Of a stretch of 40,795 bases of DNA, positions 8,334 through 17,564 are shown in pieces (position 1 is the first letter of the stretch; every line of letters begins with the position of its first letter). The stretch covers positions 1 through 40,795 of the forward strand of contig NZ_JADZ01000042.1 in NCBI RefSeq assembly GCF_000518645.1, read 5' to 3'. Below the pieces are notes generated by a model, which saw nothing but the letters and a program-made list of their open reading frames with translations, was not told where the DNA came from and did not search any database. Made by a program: the position numbers and the translations under genes. The DNA comes from Curvibacter gracilis ATCC BAA-807 (GTDB taxonomy: Bacteria > Pseudomonadota > Gammaproteobacteria > Burkholderiales > Burkholderiaceae_C).

Positions 8334-10589
8334 TCAGTCCTCCATCCCCACCGGATGGCGCGCCAGCCACTCGCACAGCACATCAAAAGGCATGGGTCGG
8401 GCGTACAGATAGCCCTGCGCCTCGTCGCAGCCCAGGTCGCGCAGGATGGCCACCTGGCGCTCGGTCTCCACGCCCTCGGCCAGCACCTTCATGCCCAGCT
8501 GATGGCCCAGCGGCACGATCATGCGCGCAATGCGGGCACCGGGGCGTTCGGTCTCGAGCAGTTCCACGAAGGCGCGGTCGATCTTGAGCCGATCGGCCGG
8601 CAGCTGGTCCAGGTAGGACAGCGAGGAGAAGCCGGTGCCGAAATCATCGATGGCCACCGCCACCTGCCGGCTGCGGATCTCGCGCATCACGGCGGCCACC
8701 CGCTCCATGCCCACCATCGAGACCGACTCGGTGATCTCGAGCTCCAGGCAGTCCGGGGCGATCTGCTTGTCCTGCAGGGCCTCGTCCAGGGTCTGCAGGA
8801 AGTCGGGCTGGCCGAACTGCACCGCCGACACGTTGACCGCCATGCGCAGCGGGCGCCAACCCAGCTGGTGCAGCCGCCCCAGATCGCTGAGGGCGGTGCG
8901 CAGCACCCAGGTGCCCAGGCCCACGATCAGGCCCGAACGCTCGGCCACCGGGATGAAGCGGTCGGGCGGCACCAGCGAGCCGTCCTCGGCGCGCCAACGC
9001 ATCAGGGCTTCCACCCCGAGCACCGCGCCGGTGAGCAGCGAGACCTGGGGCTGGTAGACCACGAACAGGCGATCATGGTCGAAGGCCCGGTGCAGGCCAT
9101 GCAGCAAGCGGGTGCGCTCTTTCGAGTCGGCCCCCAGCGCGGCCGAGTAGTACTCGATGCGGCCCTGGCCTGCGGCCTTGGCGCGCTTCATGGCGATCGA
9201 GGCGTCCTTGAGCAGCTCGCTGCCGTTGAGGGCCGGCACCTCGGCGCAGCGCACCAGGCTCATCGACACCGACAGGCGCCGGTTGATCTCCTCGACCTGG
9301 AAGGGCTGGTCGAACAAGGTGCGCAACTCATCCGGGTTGACCACACCTTCGTGGCCCACCACCGCGAAGGTGTTGCCGGCCACCCGGGCGATGTAGCAGC
9401 GGCTGACCAAGGCCTGCGTCAGCCGCTGGGCAATGGCGCCCAGCAGCAGGTCGCCGTAGCGGTGGCCGAACATGTCGTTGGTCTCGGCAAACTGGTCCAC
9501 ATCGATCAGGGCCAGCACCAGGTCTTGCAGCTCGCCGGCCGCCACCTGCTCGTCCAGGTGCTGGACCAGGGCCGTGCGGTTGGGGATGCCCAGCATGCGA
9601 TCGACAAAGGCCACGTTGCGCAGCCGCATGAACAGCGACACGTTGGACGCACACAGGGCGATGTTGGTGCAGAACACCTCCAGCAGGTGCGCATCGACCT
9701 CGCGCAGCGGCTCGGCTGCGGCCACGTAGGCGGCAAAGTCCTGCCCGTCGCGGCCCGAGAAGAACAGGGTCAGGCTGCGCTGCGCCACCAGGCTGCGGCG
9801 CTCGGCCAGGCCCTGGCTGAGCTGCTGCACGATCTCGGGGTCGGTGATCTCGCCCAGGCGCTTCTGGATCAGGTGCCGGTAAGGGCCGGCCGCCGCGATC
9901 ACCACGTAGTCTGCGGCCTGGCCGGCGCCCGGGGCGGGGTCGGTGCTGGCGCACACCAGGCCTTCGGGCTGGACCCCGATCAGGCTGGCGATCTGGGTGA
10001 TCACCCCCTCGGCAAAGGTCTGCAGGCCCTGCTCGGCCATGAACTGGTTGCTGGCGGCGACGATCTTCTCCAGCCCGCGGCGGCTGGCGTCGAGGCGGCA
10101 CAGCTGGTCGTAGCAACGCACGGCGGCGGTCAGGGTGGCGTACAGCTTGGCCCGGGTGAGCTCGCTCTTGGTCTTGTAGTCGTTGATGTCGTAGCGCCGG
10201 ATGGTCTCGATCTCGGGCGCCTGCCCGGGTTGGCCGGTGCGCAGGATGATGCGGGTGTTGTGCAGGCCCAGGCCGTTGCGGATGTTGTCCACCATCGCCA
10301 GGCCGGCGTGCTCGGTCTCCATCACCACATCGAGCAGGATCACCGCCACATCGTGCTCGTGGCGCAGCAGCATCAGGCCCTCGGCGCTGGAGTAGGCGTG
10401 CAGCAGTTCCACCGGGCGGCCCACCAGCTCCAGGCCACGCAAGGCGTAGCCGGTGCTGTCGTGCACATCGCGGTCATCGTCCACCACCAGCACCCGCCAC
10501 GGCGGCAGCGCCGGCGAACCAGGCGGGTGCGGTGGCGCCTCGGGCTGGTCGGGCTCCTGCAGAAAAGGAATCAGTGCATCTGATGACAT
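8334..10589 (-). CDS. Response regulator with DUF3369, degenerate GGDEF and EAL domains
   Basis: A 751-residue cytoplasmic protein. A receiver domain (residues ~30-155) has the acidic VVDDDRDVH pocket, phospho-acceptor Asp in VILLDVVM and the conserved lysine in NDYKTKSEL. A DUF3369 module (~160-330) follows, then a GGDEF-fold domain whose signature is degenerate (ARVAGNTFAVV), so it should not make cyclic-di-GMP. The EAL domain appears complete: EALMRWR, NVSAVQF, ELEITES, DDFGTGFSSL, LKIDRAFV, AEGVETE, AQGYLYARP. Predicted role: phosphorylation-controlled cyclic-di-GMP phosphodiesterase. No histidine kinase gene is adjacent. The ATG at 10589 has only a weak AGGT-type ribosome site. Confidence 0.93.
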   Translation of the reverse strand: MSSDALIPFLQEPDQPEAPPHPPGSPALPPWRVLVVDDDRDVHDSTGYALRGLELVGRPVELLHAYSSAEGLMLLRHEHDVAVILLDVVMETEHAGLAMVDNIRNGLGLHNTRIILRTGQPGQAPEIETIRRYDINDYKTKSELTRAKLYATLTAAVRCYDQLCRLDASRRGLEKIVAASNQFMAEQGLQTFAEGVITQIASLIGVQPEGLVCASTDPAPGAGQAADYVVIAAAGPYRHLIQKRLGEITDPEIVQQLSQGLAERRSLVAQRSLTLFFSGRDGQDFAAYVAAAEPLREVDAHLLEVFCTNIALCASNVSLFMRLRNVAFVDRMLGIPNRTALVQHLDEQVAAGELQDLVLALIDVDQFAETNDMFGHRYGDLLLGAIAQRLTQALVSRCYIARVAGNTFAVVGHEGVVNPDELRTLFDQPFQVEEINRRLSVSMSLVRCAEVPALNGSELLKDASIAMKRAKAAGQGRIEYYSAALGADSKERTRLLHGLHRAFDHDRLFVVYQPQVSLLTGAVLGVEALMRWRAEDGSLVPPDRFIPVAERSGLIVGLGTWVLRTALSDLGRLHQLGWRPLRMAVNVSAVQFGQPDFLQTLDEALQDKQIAPDCLELEITESVSMVGMERVAAVMREIRSRQVAVAIDDFGTGFSSLSYLDQLPADRLKIDRAFVELLETERPGARIARMIVPLGHQLGMKVLAEGVETERQVAILRDLGCDEAQGYLYARPMPFDVLCEWLARHPVGMED

Positions 10590-10681
10590 GGGCTACCTGT
10601 TGAAGGGCCAAGGCCGCGCGAGCAGTCCCTGAACCTTGCAGTTCAACAACCAACCGCCTTGTATCGATGACTATAAAGTAA

Positions 10682-11626
10682 CTATTGTGAAATCTTGTCG
10701 CGGGGTTTTCCGGGGGCGGCCACCAGAAAATCGGCCAGCAGCTGCACCCCCTCATCCACCGCGCCCTCGGGCGTGGCCACCAGCAGGCGACGCCGTGCCC
10801 AAGGGTCGGCCAGGGGCCGCCAGGCCAGCTTCATGGCCCGCACGATGGGCAGCGAGGCGGCCTTGGGCAGCACCGCCAGCCCCAGGCCCGAGGCCACCAT
10901 GTGGCACACCGCATCAAAGCTGCGCACCTGCATGCGCAGGCGCAAGGGTTTGTTGACGGCCAACGCCGCCTGCTGCTGCTGTTGCAGCATGGCGGCACCG
11001 GCCGCCAGGCTGATCCATTGCTCATCGAGCAGGCTGGCAAAGGCCACGGGCTGGCGGGCGGGCGTACCGGTGGCCACGGCATGGCGCGCCGGCAGCACCA
11101 GGATCAGCTCGTCGTCGCGGAAATGCCGGGTGCTCAGGCCGCTGGTGTCGGGCCCCTCCACGAACACCGCCAGGTCGGCCCGCCCCTCGCGCAGGGTGCG
11201 GACCACGGTGTCGGACACCTGCTCCTCCAGATCCACCCGCACCTGGGGGTGCAAGTCGCCAAAACGCGCCAGCAGCGCCGGCAGGAACTGGTTGATGGCG
11301 GCGGTGCTGGCGCACAGCCGGATGTGGCGTGCAATGCCCTGGCGCAGATCGCCCAGCTCGCGGGTGAGCTGATCCAGGGTCTGCAGCAGGCTCAGGCCAT
11401 GCTTCACGAACAGGCGCCCGGCGGGGGTGGGGGTGAGGCCCTTGGCATGGCGCTCGAACAAGGGCCCGCCGGTGGCGTCTTCCAGCTCACGCAGGCGCCG
11501 GCTGGCGGCGGCCAGCGCCAGATGGCCCTCGCGCGCCGCCGCGGTCAGACTGCCGCTGTGCGCGCAGGCCACGGCCAGGCGGATCGAGATCAGGTCAAAA
11601 CGGGCCAGGTTGTAGGCCAGGGACAT
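10682..11626 (-). CDS. LysR-family transcriptional regulator
   Basis: A 314-residue LysR-type regulator. The N-terminal winged helix-turn-helix is clear (ACAHSGSLTAAAREGHLALAA, then RLRELEDATGGPLFERHAKG, TPAGRLFVKHG), followed by a periplasmic-binding-protein-like effector domain. Start 11626 is chosen over 11683 because the family begins with MSLAYNLARFDLISIRL and GGAG lies just upstream. It is divergent from the ABC importer/amidase operon and is the obvious candidate local regulator, although the importer has a sigma-54-type promoter that a classical LysR protein would not normally activate by itself. Confidence 0.92.
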   Translation of the reverse strand: MSLAYNLARFDLISIRLAVACAHSGSLTAAAREGHLALAAASRRLRELEDATGGPLFERHAKGLTPTPAGRLFVKHGLSLLQTLDQLTRELGDLRQGIARHIRLCASTAAINQFLPALLARFGDLHPQVRVDLEEQVSDTVVRTLREGRADLAVFVEGPDTSGLSTRHFRDDELILVLPARHAVATGTPARQPVAFASLLDEQWISLAAGAAMLQQQQQAALAVNKPLRLRMQVRSFDAVCHMVASGLGLAVLPKAASLPIVRAMKLAWRPLADPWARRRLLVATPEGAVDEGVQLLADFLVAAPGKPRDKISQ

Positions 11627-11740
11627 GGTGGGCTCCGGGCAGGCGGCAGGGGCAGCCAAACCGGGGATCTGAACCGGCACCACGACAGGGCTGCATGCAC
11701 TGTTGCGGACCAGGCGACCCTCGGAATGGCATCAAAACGT

Positions 11741-11756
11741 TGGCATGTTACTTGCG
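11741..11756 (+). promoter_or_regulatory. Candidate sigma-54 (-24/-12) promoter
   Basis: TGGCATGTTACTTGCG matches the sigma-54 consensus TGGCAC-G-N4-TTGC[A/T] at nearly every key base. GG at 11742-11743 and GC at 11754-11755 are exactly 10 nt apart. Transcription would start near 11767, giving a leader of ~31 nt before the ATG at 11798, which has a ribosome site (AGGAG). A good NtrC site was not found; GGCACC at 11676-11681 is at most a half-site. Confidence 0.65.
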
Positions 11757-11797
11757 TTTTGCTGCATTCAATCTTGACTGGTTAGCAGGAGCACTCC

Positions 11798-13471
11798 ATG
11801 AATCGCTTGGTAAACCGTTTCCCCCTGGCCTGGCTGCGCGCCCCCGCCGTGCTGACGCTGCTGGCGGCCTCGCTGGCCGCCACCGGCAGCCAGGCGCAAG
11901 AGAAGGTGTTGCGCATCGCCATGACGGCCGGCGACATCCCGCGCACGCTGGGCCAGCCTGACCAGGGCTTTGAAGGCAACCGCTTCACCGGCATCCCCAT
12001 GTACGACTCGCTCACGCAGTGGGACCTGTCCAAGGCCGATGCGCCCAGCGTGCTGATCCCGGCCCTGGCGCTGAGCTGGGCGGTGGACGCCAAGGACAAG
12101 ACCAAATGGGTGTTCAAGCTGCGCAGCGGCGTGAAGTTCCATGACGGCAGCCCCTTCAATGCCGACGCCGTGGTGTGGAACGTGCGCAAGGTGCTCGACA
12201 AGGAGGCGCCGCAGTTCGACGCCAGCCAGGTCGGCGTGACGGCCTCGCGCATGCCCACGCTGAAATCGGCGCGCAAGATCGACGAGCACACGGTGGAGCT
12301 GATCACCAGCGAGCCCGACTCGTTTCTGCCGATCAACCTGAGCAACCTGTTCATGGCCTCGCCCAGCCACTGGGAGGCCAAGCTCAAGGCGGTGCCCGCC
12401 AGCGTGAGCGAGCCGGCCGAGCGCAGCAAGCAGGCCTGGGCCGCGTTTGCTGCCGACGCCTCGGGCACCGGCCCCTTCCACATGACCCGCTTCGTGCCGC
12501 GCGAGCGCCTGGAGCTGGCCGCCAACAAGGGCTACTGGGACCCCAAGCGCACGCCCAAGATCGACAAGGTGGTGATGCTGCCCATGCCCGAGGCCAATGC
12601 CCGCACCGCGGCCCTGCTGTCGGGCCAGGTGGACTGGATCGAGGCCCCGGCGCCCGACGCCATGGACCAGATCAAGCAGCGCGGCTTCAAGCTCTACAGC
12701 AATGCCCAGCCACATGTGTGGCCCTGGCAGTTGTCGTTTGCCGAGGGCTCGCCCTGGCTGGACAAGCGTGTGCGCCAGGCCGCCAACCTGTGCGTGGACC
12801 GTGAAGGCCTCAAGCAGATGCTGGGCGGCATGATGGCCATCCCGAAGGGCACGGTTCCCCCGGGCCACCCCTGGTGGGGCAACCCGGCGTTCGACATCAA
12901 GTACGACGTCAAGGCCGCCCAGGCGCTGATGGGCCAGGCCGGCTTCTCGGCCGCCAAGCCGGTGAAGGTGAAGGTGCAGATCTCGGCCTCGGGCTCGGGC
13001 CAGATGCAGCCGCTGCCCATGAACGAGTTCGTGCAGCAGTCGCTCAAGCAGTGCTACTTTGACGTGCAGTTCGACGTGATCGAGTGGAACACCTTGTTCA
13101 CCAACTGGCGCAAGGGCAGCAAGGACCCCTCGGCCAACGGCAGCAACGCGATCAACGTGAGCTTTGCCGCCATGGACCCCTTCTTTGCCATGGTGCGCTT
13201 CGTCAGCACCAAGACCTTCCCGCCGGTGTCCAACAACTGGGGCTATTTCGGCAATGCCGAGATCGACAAGCTGGTGGCCGATGCCCGCACCAGCTTCGAC
13301 GACAAGGCCCGCGACGCCGCCCTGGCCAAGCTGCATGCCCGCATCGTCGACGAGGCCCCGTTCGTGTGGATCGCCCATGACGTGGGCCCGCGCGCCCTGT
13401 CGGCCAAGGTGAAGAACGTGGTGCAGCCGCGCAGCTGGTTCATCGACATCGCCACCATGACGATGGACTGA
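11798..13471 (+). CDS. ABC importer, family 5 peptide-type substrate-binding protein
   Basis: A 557-residue periplasmic binding protein of the dipeptide/oligopeptide class (SBP_bac_5). A Sec signal peptide ends near SQAQ. Typical stretches are YDSLTQWDLS, WVFKLRSGVKFHDGSPFNADAVVWNV, GTGPFHMTRF, and RQAANLCVDREGLKQML. It has no lipobox, so it is probably soluble in the periplasm. It is the first gene of a six-gene operon with two permeases, two ATPases and an amidase, so the ligand is likely a peptide or amide nitrogen source, but the sequence does not name it. Confidence 0.92.
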   Translation: MNRLVNRFPLAWLRAPAVLTLLAASLAATGSQAQEKVLRIAMTAGDIPRTLGQPDQGFEGNRFTGIPMYDSLTQWDLSKADAPSVLIPALALSWAVDAKDKTKWVFKLRSGVKFHDGSPFNADAVVWNVRKVLDKEAPQFDASQVGVTASRMPTLKSARKIDEHTVELITSEPDSFLPINLSNLFMASPSHWEAKLKAVPASVSEPAERSKQAWAAFAADASGTGPFHMTRFVPRERLELAANKGYWDPKRTPKIDKVVMLPMPEANARTAALLSGQVDWIEAPAPDAMDQIKQRGFKLYSNAQPHVWPWQLSFAEGSPWLDKRVRQAANLCVDREGLKQMLGGMMAIPKGTVPPGHPWWGNPAFDIKYDVKAAQALMGQAGFSAAKPVKVKVQISASGSGQMQPLPMNEFVQQSLKQCYFDVQFDVIEWNTLFTNWRKGSKDPSANGSNAINVSFAAMDPFFAMVRFVSTKTFPPVSNNWGYFGNAEIDKLVADARTSFDDKARDAALAKLHARIVDEAPFVWIAHDVGPRALSAKVKNVVQPRSWFIDIATMTMD

Positions 13472-13514
13472 GCCCCACCCACGCAACCACAGCCCACGCC
13501 ACCAGAGCCCCGCC

Positions 13515-14468
13515 ATGTTCACCTACCTGCTGCGTCGCCTGAGCTACGCCCTGCCCATCATGCTGGGCGTGTCACTGGTGTGTTTTGCCCTGGTGCACCT
13601 GGCGCCGGGCGATCCGCTGGTGTCCATCCTGCCGCCCGACGCCTCGGCCGAGCTGGCGGCGCAGATGCGCCAGCTCTACGGCTTCGACCGCAGCTACCCC
13701 GAGCAGTTCGGGCTGTGGCTTTGGCGGGCCGCCCAGGGTGACCTGGGCACCTCGATCGCCACCGGCCGGCCGGTGGCGGCCGAGGTGATGAAGGCCGTGG
13801 GCAACACCTTGCGCCTGGCCGTGGTGGCCACCGCCATCGGCTTTGTGCTGGGCAGCCTGTTCGGCTTTGTGGCGGGCTTCTTCCGCAACTCCTGGGTCGA
13901 CAAGCTGGCCTCGCTGCTGTCGGTGCTGGGCGTGAGCGTGCCGCACTACTGGCTGGGCATGGTGATGGTGATCATCTTCTCGTCGAGCCTGATGTGGCTG
14001 CCCGCCACCGGCGCCGGCCCCTCGGGCTCGGAGGGCTGGGCCTGGGACTGGGAGCACCTGCAGTTCCTGGTGCTGCCGGCCGTGACCATGTCGGTGATCC
14101 CGATGGGCATCATCTCGCGCACGGTGCGCGCCCTGGTGGCCGAGATCCTGGAGCAGGAGTTCATCGTCGGCCTGCGCGCCCGCGGCCTGACCCAGCTGGG
14201 CGTGTTCCGCCACCTGCTGAAGAACGCCGCCCCCACCGCGCTGGCGGTGATGGGCCTGCAGCTGGGCTACCTGCTGGGCGGCTCGATCCTGATCGAGACC
14301 GTGTTCTCCTGGCCCGGCACGGGCTTTCTGCTGAACTCGGCCATCTTCCAGCGCGACCTGCCGCTGCTGCAGGGAACCATCCTGGTGCTGGCCCTGTTCT
14401 TCGTGCTGCTGAACCTGATCGTGGACCTGCTGCAAACCCTGCTCGACCCGCGCATTGCGCGGGCCTGA
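13515..14468 (+). CDS. ABC importer permease, DppB type
   Basis: A 317-residue inner-membrane permease with the DppB/OppB pattern: N-terminal FTYLLRRLSYALPIMLGVSL helix, the LAPGDPL motif, about six membrane segments, the EAA-type loop ARGLTQLGVFRHLLKNAAPT for ATPase contact, and C-terminal ETVFSWPGTGFLLNSAIFQRDLP. It lies 43 nt after the binding protein with no terminator between, and pairs with the DppC-type permease downstream. Confidence 0.94.
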   Translation: MFTYLLRRLSYALPIMLGVSLVCFALVHLAPGDPLVSILPPDASAELAAQMRQLYGFDRSYPEQFGLWLWRAAQGDLGTSIATGRPVAAEVMKAVGNTLRLAVVATAIGFVLGSLFGFVAGFFRNSWVDKLASLLSVLGVSVPHYWLGMVMVIIFSSSLMWLPATGAGPSGSEGWAWDWEHLQFLVLPAVTMSVIPMGIISRTVRALVAEILEQEFIVGLRARGLTQLGVFRHLLKNAAPTALAVMGLQLGYLLGGSILIETVFSWPGTGFLLNSAIFQRDLPLLQGTILVLALFFVLLNLIVDLLQTLLDPRIARA

Positions 14469-14500
14469 TTCCTTGCCCCCCAGCCCCTGAAGGAAGCCCC

Positions 14501-15400
14501 ATGTCTTCGACCCTGGCCCCCCGCCGGCGCGCGCTGCCCGTGACAGTGCAGCCATCCCCGGGCTACTGGCAATCGGTGCTGCACCGGCTGCTGCGCGACC
14601 GCGTGGCCATGGCCGCCGGTGCGGTCGTGCTGCTGCTGTTGCTGATGGCCGCCCTGGGCCCCTGGATCACCCCGGCCGATCCCTATGCGGCCTCGATGCT
14701 CAAGCGGCTCAAGCCCATCGGCACCCCGGGCTTTGTGCTGGGCACCGACGAGCTGGGGCGCGACCTGATGTCGCGCCTGATGATCGGCGCACGCCTGTCG
14801 CTGTTCATGGGCCTGGCCCCGGTGCTGTGCGCCTTTGTGTTCGGCTCGCTGATCGGGCTGGTGGCGGGCTATGCCGGCGGGCCGCTGAACACCGTGATCA
14901 TGCGCACCATCGACGTGTTCTATGCCTTCCCTTCGGTGCTGCTGGCGATTGCGCTGTCGGGGGCGCTGGGCGCGGGCATCCTGAACTCGCTGGTGGCCCT
15001 GACCGTGGTCTTCGTGCCCCAGATCGCCCGCGTGGCCGAGGCCGTGACCACCCAGGTGCGCAACCGCGATTACGTGGACGCGGCCCGCGCCTCGGGGGCC
15101 AGCGCCTTCACCATCGTGCGTGTGCACGTGCTGGGCAATGTGCTGGGGCCGATCTTCGTGTACTCGACCAGCCTGATCTCGGTGTCGATGATCCTGGCCA
15201 GCGGCCTGAGCTTTCTGGGCCTGGGCGTGAAGCCGCCCGAGCCCGAGTGGGGCCTGATGCTGAACACCCTGCGCACCGCCATCTACACCCAGCCCGCCGT
15301 GGCGGCGCTGCCGGGGGTGATGATCTTCATCACCTCGGTGAGCTTCAACCTGCTGTCGGACGGCCTGCGTTCGGCCATGGACAACAAGGGGGCCGCATGA
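14501..15400 (+). CDS. ABC importer permease, DppC type
   Basis: A 299-residue inner-membrane permease of the DppC/OppC type: a cytoplasmic N-terminus, a first helix [19 protein letters not shown], the [18 protein letters not shown] block, and the EAA loop [20 protein letters not shown], ending [14 protein letters not shown] 14501 has AAGGAAG 5 nt upstream. It overlaps the next gene by four bases (ATGA), indicating translational coupling. Confidence 0.94.
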   Translation: MSSTLAPRRRALPVTVQPSPGYWQSVLHRLLRDRVAMAAGAVVLLLLLMAALGPWITPADPYAASMLKRLKPIGTPGFVLGTDELGRDLMSRLMIGARLSLFMGLAPVLCAFVFGSLIGLVAGYAGGPLNTVIMRTIDVFYAFPSVLLAIALSGALGAGILNSLVALTVVFVPQIARVAEAVTTQVRNRDYVDAARASGASAFTIVRVHVLGNVLGPIFVYSTSLISVSMILASGLSFLGLGVKPPEPEWGLMLNTLRTAIYTQPAVAALPGVMIFITSVSFNLLSDGLRSAMDNKGAA

Positions 15401-16521
15401 GCACCTGGCATTCACTCCCCAAGACCGGGGCAGAAGCCCCGCTGAGCGTGGTGGACGTGGGCGGCCCGGCCCAGCCGCTGCTGACCATCCGCGGCCTGAT
15501 CAAGCACTTTCCCCTCAAGGGCGGCCTGCTGGGACGCCGACGCGGCGAGGTGCGCGCCGTCGACGGCGTGAGCTTCGAGGTGCTCAAGGGCGAGACCCTG
15601 GGCGTGGTGGGCGAATCGGGCTGCGGCAAGTCGACCACCGCCCGGCTGTTGATGCAGTTGCTTGAACCCACCGCCGGCCAGATCGTGTTCGATGGCCGCA
15701 CCGTGGGCAGCCGCGATCTGCCGCTCAAGGAGTTCCGCCGCCAGGTGCAGATGGTGTTCCAGGACAGCTACGCCTCGCTCAACCCGCGCCTGACCCTGGA
15801 AGACTCGATCGCCTTCGGGCCCCGGGTGCACGGCGTGCCGGCCGCCGAGGCCATGAGCCGGGCGCACGACCTGCTGGCCCGCGTGGGCCTGGAGCCGGCG
15901 CGCTTTGCCGGGCGCTACCCGCATGAGCTCTCGGGTGGCCAGCGCCAGCGCGTCAACATCGCGCGTGCCCTGGCGCTGCGCCCGCGCCTGCTGATCCTGG
16001 ACGAAGCCGTGTCGGCCCTGGACAAGTCGGTGGAGAGCCAGGTGCTCAACCTGCTGCTGGACCTGAAGGCCGAGTTCGGCCTGACCTATGTCTTCATCAG
16101 CCACGACCTGAACGTGGTGCGCTACATGAGCGACCGGGTGCTGGTGATGTACCTGGGCGAGGTGGTGGAAGTGGGCCCGGCCGGCGCCTTGTTCGACGAT
16201 CCGGCCCACCCCTACACCCGGGCCCTGCTGTCGTCCGTGCCCTCGATGGACCCGGACCACCGCACCGAGGCCCCGGCCCTGAGCGGCGACCCACCCAACC
16301 CGATCGACCCGCCGGGCGGCTGCCGTTTTCACCCGCGCTGCCCGATGGCCGCGCCGGCCTGCGCCCGCCAGGTGCCCGAACGCAGCAGCGTGAGCCCGCT
16401 GCACGAGGTGCGCTGCCTGGTGCATGAGCGCGGCAGCGAGCACCCGAAGGCCCCGAACCGCTCGCTGCACGACCCGAGCAATCTGCTGCGCCCTCAAAAC
16501 GCCCAGGAGGCCCTGGCATGA
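15397..16521 (+). CDS. ABC importer ATPase, DppF type
   Basis: A 374-residue ATPase with Walker [10 protein letters not shown] (residues 72-80), Q-loop in [13 protein letters not shown], signature LSGGQRQ (178-184), Walker B LLILDEA (198-204) followed by VSALD, and the switch histidine in FISHDLNVV. The C-terminal oligopeptide-transporter extension is present ([12 protein letters not shown], then GCRFHPRCP). Alanine instead of proline after the Walker B glutamate is usual for the DppF branch. Overlaps both neighbours by four bases (ATGA). Confidence 0.94.
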   Translation: MSTWHSLPKTGAEAPLSVVDVGGPAQPLLTIRGLIKHFPLKGGLLGRRRGEVRAVDGVSFEVLKGETLGVVGESGCGKSTTARLLMQLLEPTAGQIVFDGRTVGSRDLPLKEFRRQVQMVFQDSYASLNPRLTLEDSIAFGPRVHGVPAAEAMSRAHDLLARVGLEPARFAGRYPHELSGGQRQRVNIARALALRPRLLILDEAVSALDKSVESQVLNLLLDLKAEFGLTYVFISHDLNVVRYMSDRVLVMYLGEVVEVGPAGALFDDPAHPYTRALLSSVPSMDPDHRTEAPALSGDPPNPIDPPGGCRFHPRCPMAAPACARQVPERSSVSPLHEVRCLVHERGSEHPKAPNRSLHDPSNLLRPQNAQEALA

Positions 16522-17564
16522 ACAGCCCCCAACCTGCTTCCGCGCCGCTGGTGCAGATCGAAGACCTGTGCGTGACCTTCACCGGCGGCAAGCTGCCGGT
16601 GCAGGCCGTCAGCGGCGTGACGCTGAACGTGGCCCGCGGCCAGGTGATGGCCTTGATCGGCGAGTCGGGCTCGGGCAAGAGCGTGACCCTGCGCACCCTG
16701 CTGCGCCTGCACACCGAGCGGCGCACCCAGATGCGCGGCAAGGTGCTGGTGGACGGGCGCGATGTGCTGGCGCTGAGCCCGCGCGAGCTCAACGACTACC
16801 GAGGCAAGACCACCTCGATGATCTTCCAGGAGCCGCTGCTGGCGCTCGACCCGGTGTACCCCCTGGGCCAGCAGATCGTCGAAGCCATCCGCCGCCACGA
16901 GCCGGTGAGCCGCGCCGAGGCCGAGCGCCGCGCCCTGGCCCTGTTCGAGCAGGTGCGCATCCCCAGCCCGGCACGCCGCCTGCTGGCCTACCCGCACGAG
17001 ATGTCGGGCGGCATGCGCCAGCGCGCCATGATCGCCCTGGCCCTGGCCTGCAAGCCCCAGGTGCTGCTGGCCGACGAACCCACCACCGCACTCGATGCCA
17101 CGGTGCAGATCCAGATCCTGCTGCTGCTGCGCGAGCTGCAGCGCGAACTGGGCCTGTCGGTGATCTTCGTCACCCACGACATCGGCGCGGCCGTCGAGGT
17201 GGCCGACCGCGTGGCCGTGATGTATGGCGGGCGCATTGTCGAAGAGGGCTCGGTGCGCGAGCTGATCCGCGCCCCCCGCCACCCCTACACCCAGGCCCTG
17301 CTGGGCAGCCGCTCGCACGGGGCCATGGTGCCCGGCCAGCGCCTGCAGACCATCAGCGGCTCGCCCCCCGACCTGGCCCGCCTGCCCCCGGGCTGCTCGT
17401 TTGCCGAGCGCTGCCCGCGAGCCAGCGACCTGTGCCGCAGCAGCCAGCCCCCGGTGGAGGCGGTGAGTGCCGACCATGCGGTACGCTGCTTCCAGTGGCA
17501 GGTGCCCGAGCGTGACACGGCCCCATCCGAACAACCCGTTGGAGACACCCATGCCCCTGCATGA
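16518..17564 (+). CDS. ABC importer ATPase, DppD type
   Basis: A 348-residue ATPase with Walker A GESGSGKS (residues 48-55), Q-loop in [12 protein letters not shown], signature MSGGMRQR, Walker [13 protein letters not shown] and H-loop [11 protein letters not shown], plus the oligopeptide C-terminal motif GCSFAERCP. With the DppF-type ATPase it forms the usual heterodimer. Its 3' end overlaps the amidase start by 14 bases, tying amidase synthesis to the importer. Confidence 0.94.
   Translation: MNSPQPASAPLVQIEDLCVTFTGGKLPVQAVSGVTLNVARGQVMALIGESGSGKSVTLRTLLRLHTERRTQMRGKVLVDGRDVLALSPRELNDYRGKTTSMIFQEPLLALDPVYPLGQQIVEAIRRHEPVSRAEAERRALALFEQVRIPSPARRLLAYPHEMSGGMRQRAMIALALACKPQVLLADEPTTALDATVQIQILLLLRELQRELGLSVIFVTHDIGAAVEVADRVAVMYGGRIVEEGSVRELIRAPRHPYTQALLGSRSHGAMVPGQRLQTISGSPPDLARLPPGCSFAERCPRASDLCRSSQPPVEAVSADHAVRCFQWQVPERDTAPSEQPVGDTHAPA

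Noticed and set aside
8325-10583. 752-residue open frame antisense to the REC-DUF3369-EAL gene
   Set aside because: It mirrors the codon pattern of the real gene, with no motifs and no ribosome site.
11676-11695. Possible NtrC site upstream of the sigma-54 promoter (GGCACC ... GCTGCA)
   Set aside because: The second half is out of register with TGCACC-N5-GGTGCA and it lies closer to the promoter than usual; not strong enough to call.
11768-13522. 584-residue antisense frame across the substrate-binding protein gene
   Set aside because: Shadow of a clear family 5 binding protein; low-complexity His/Gly/Ala composition.
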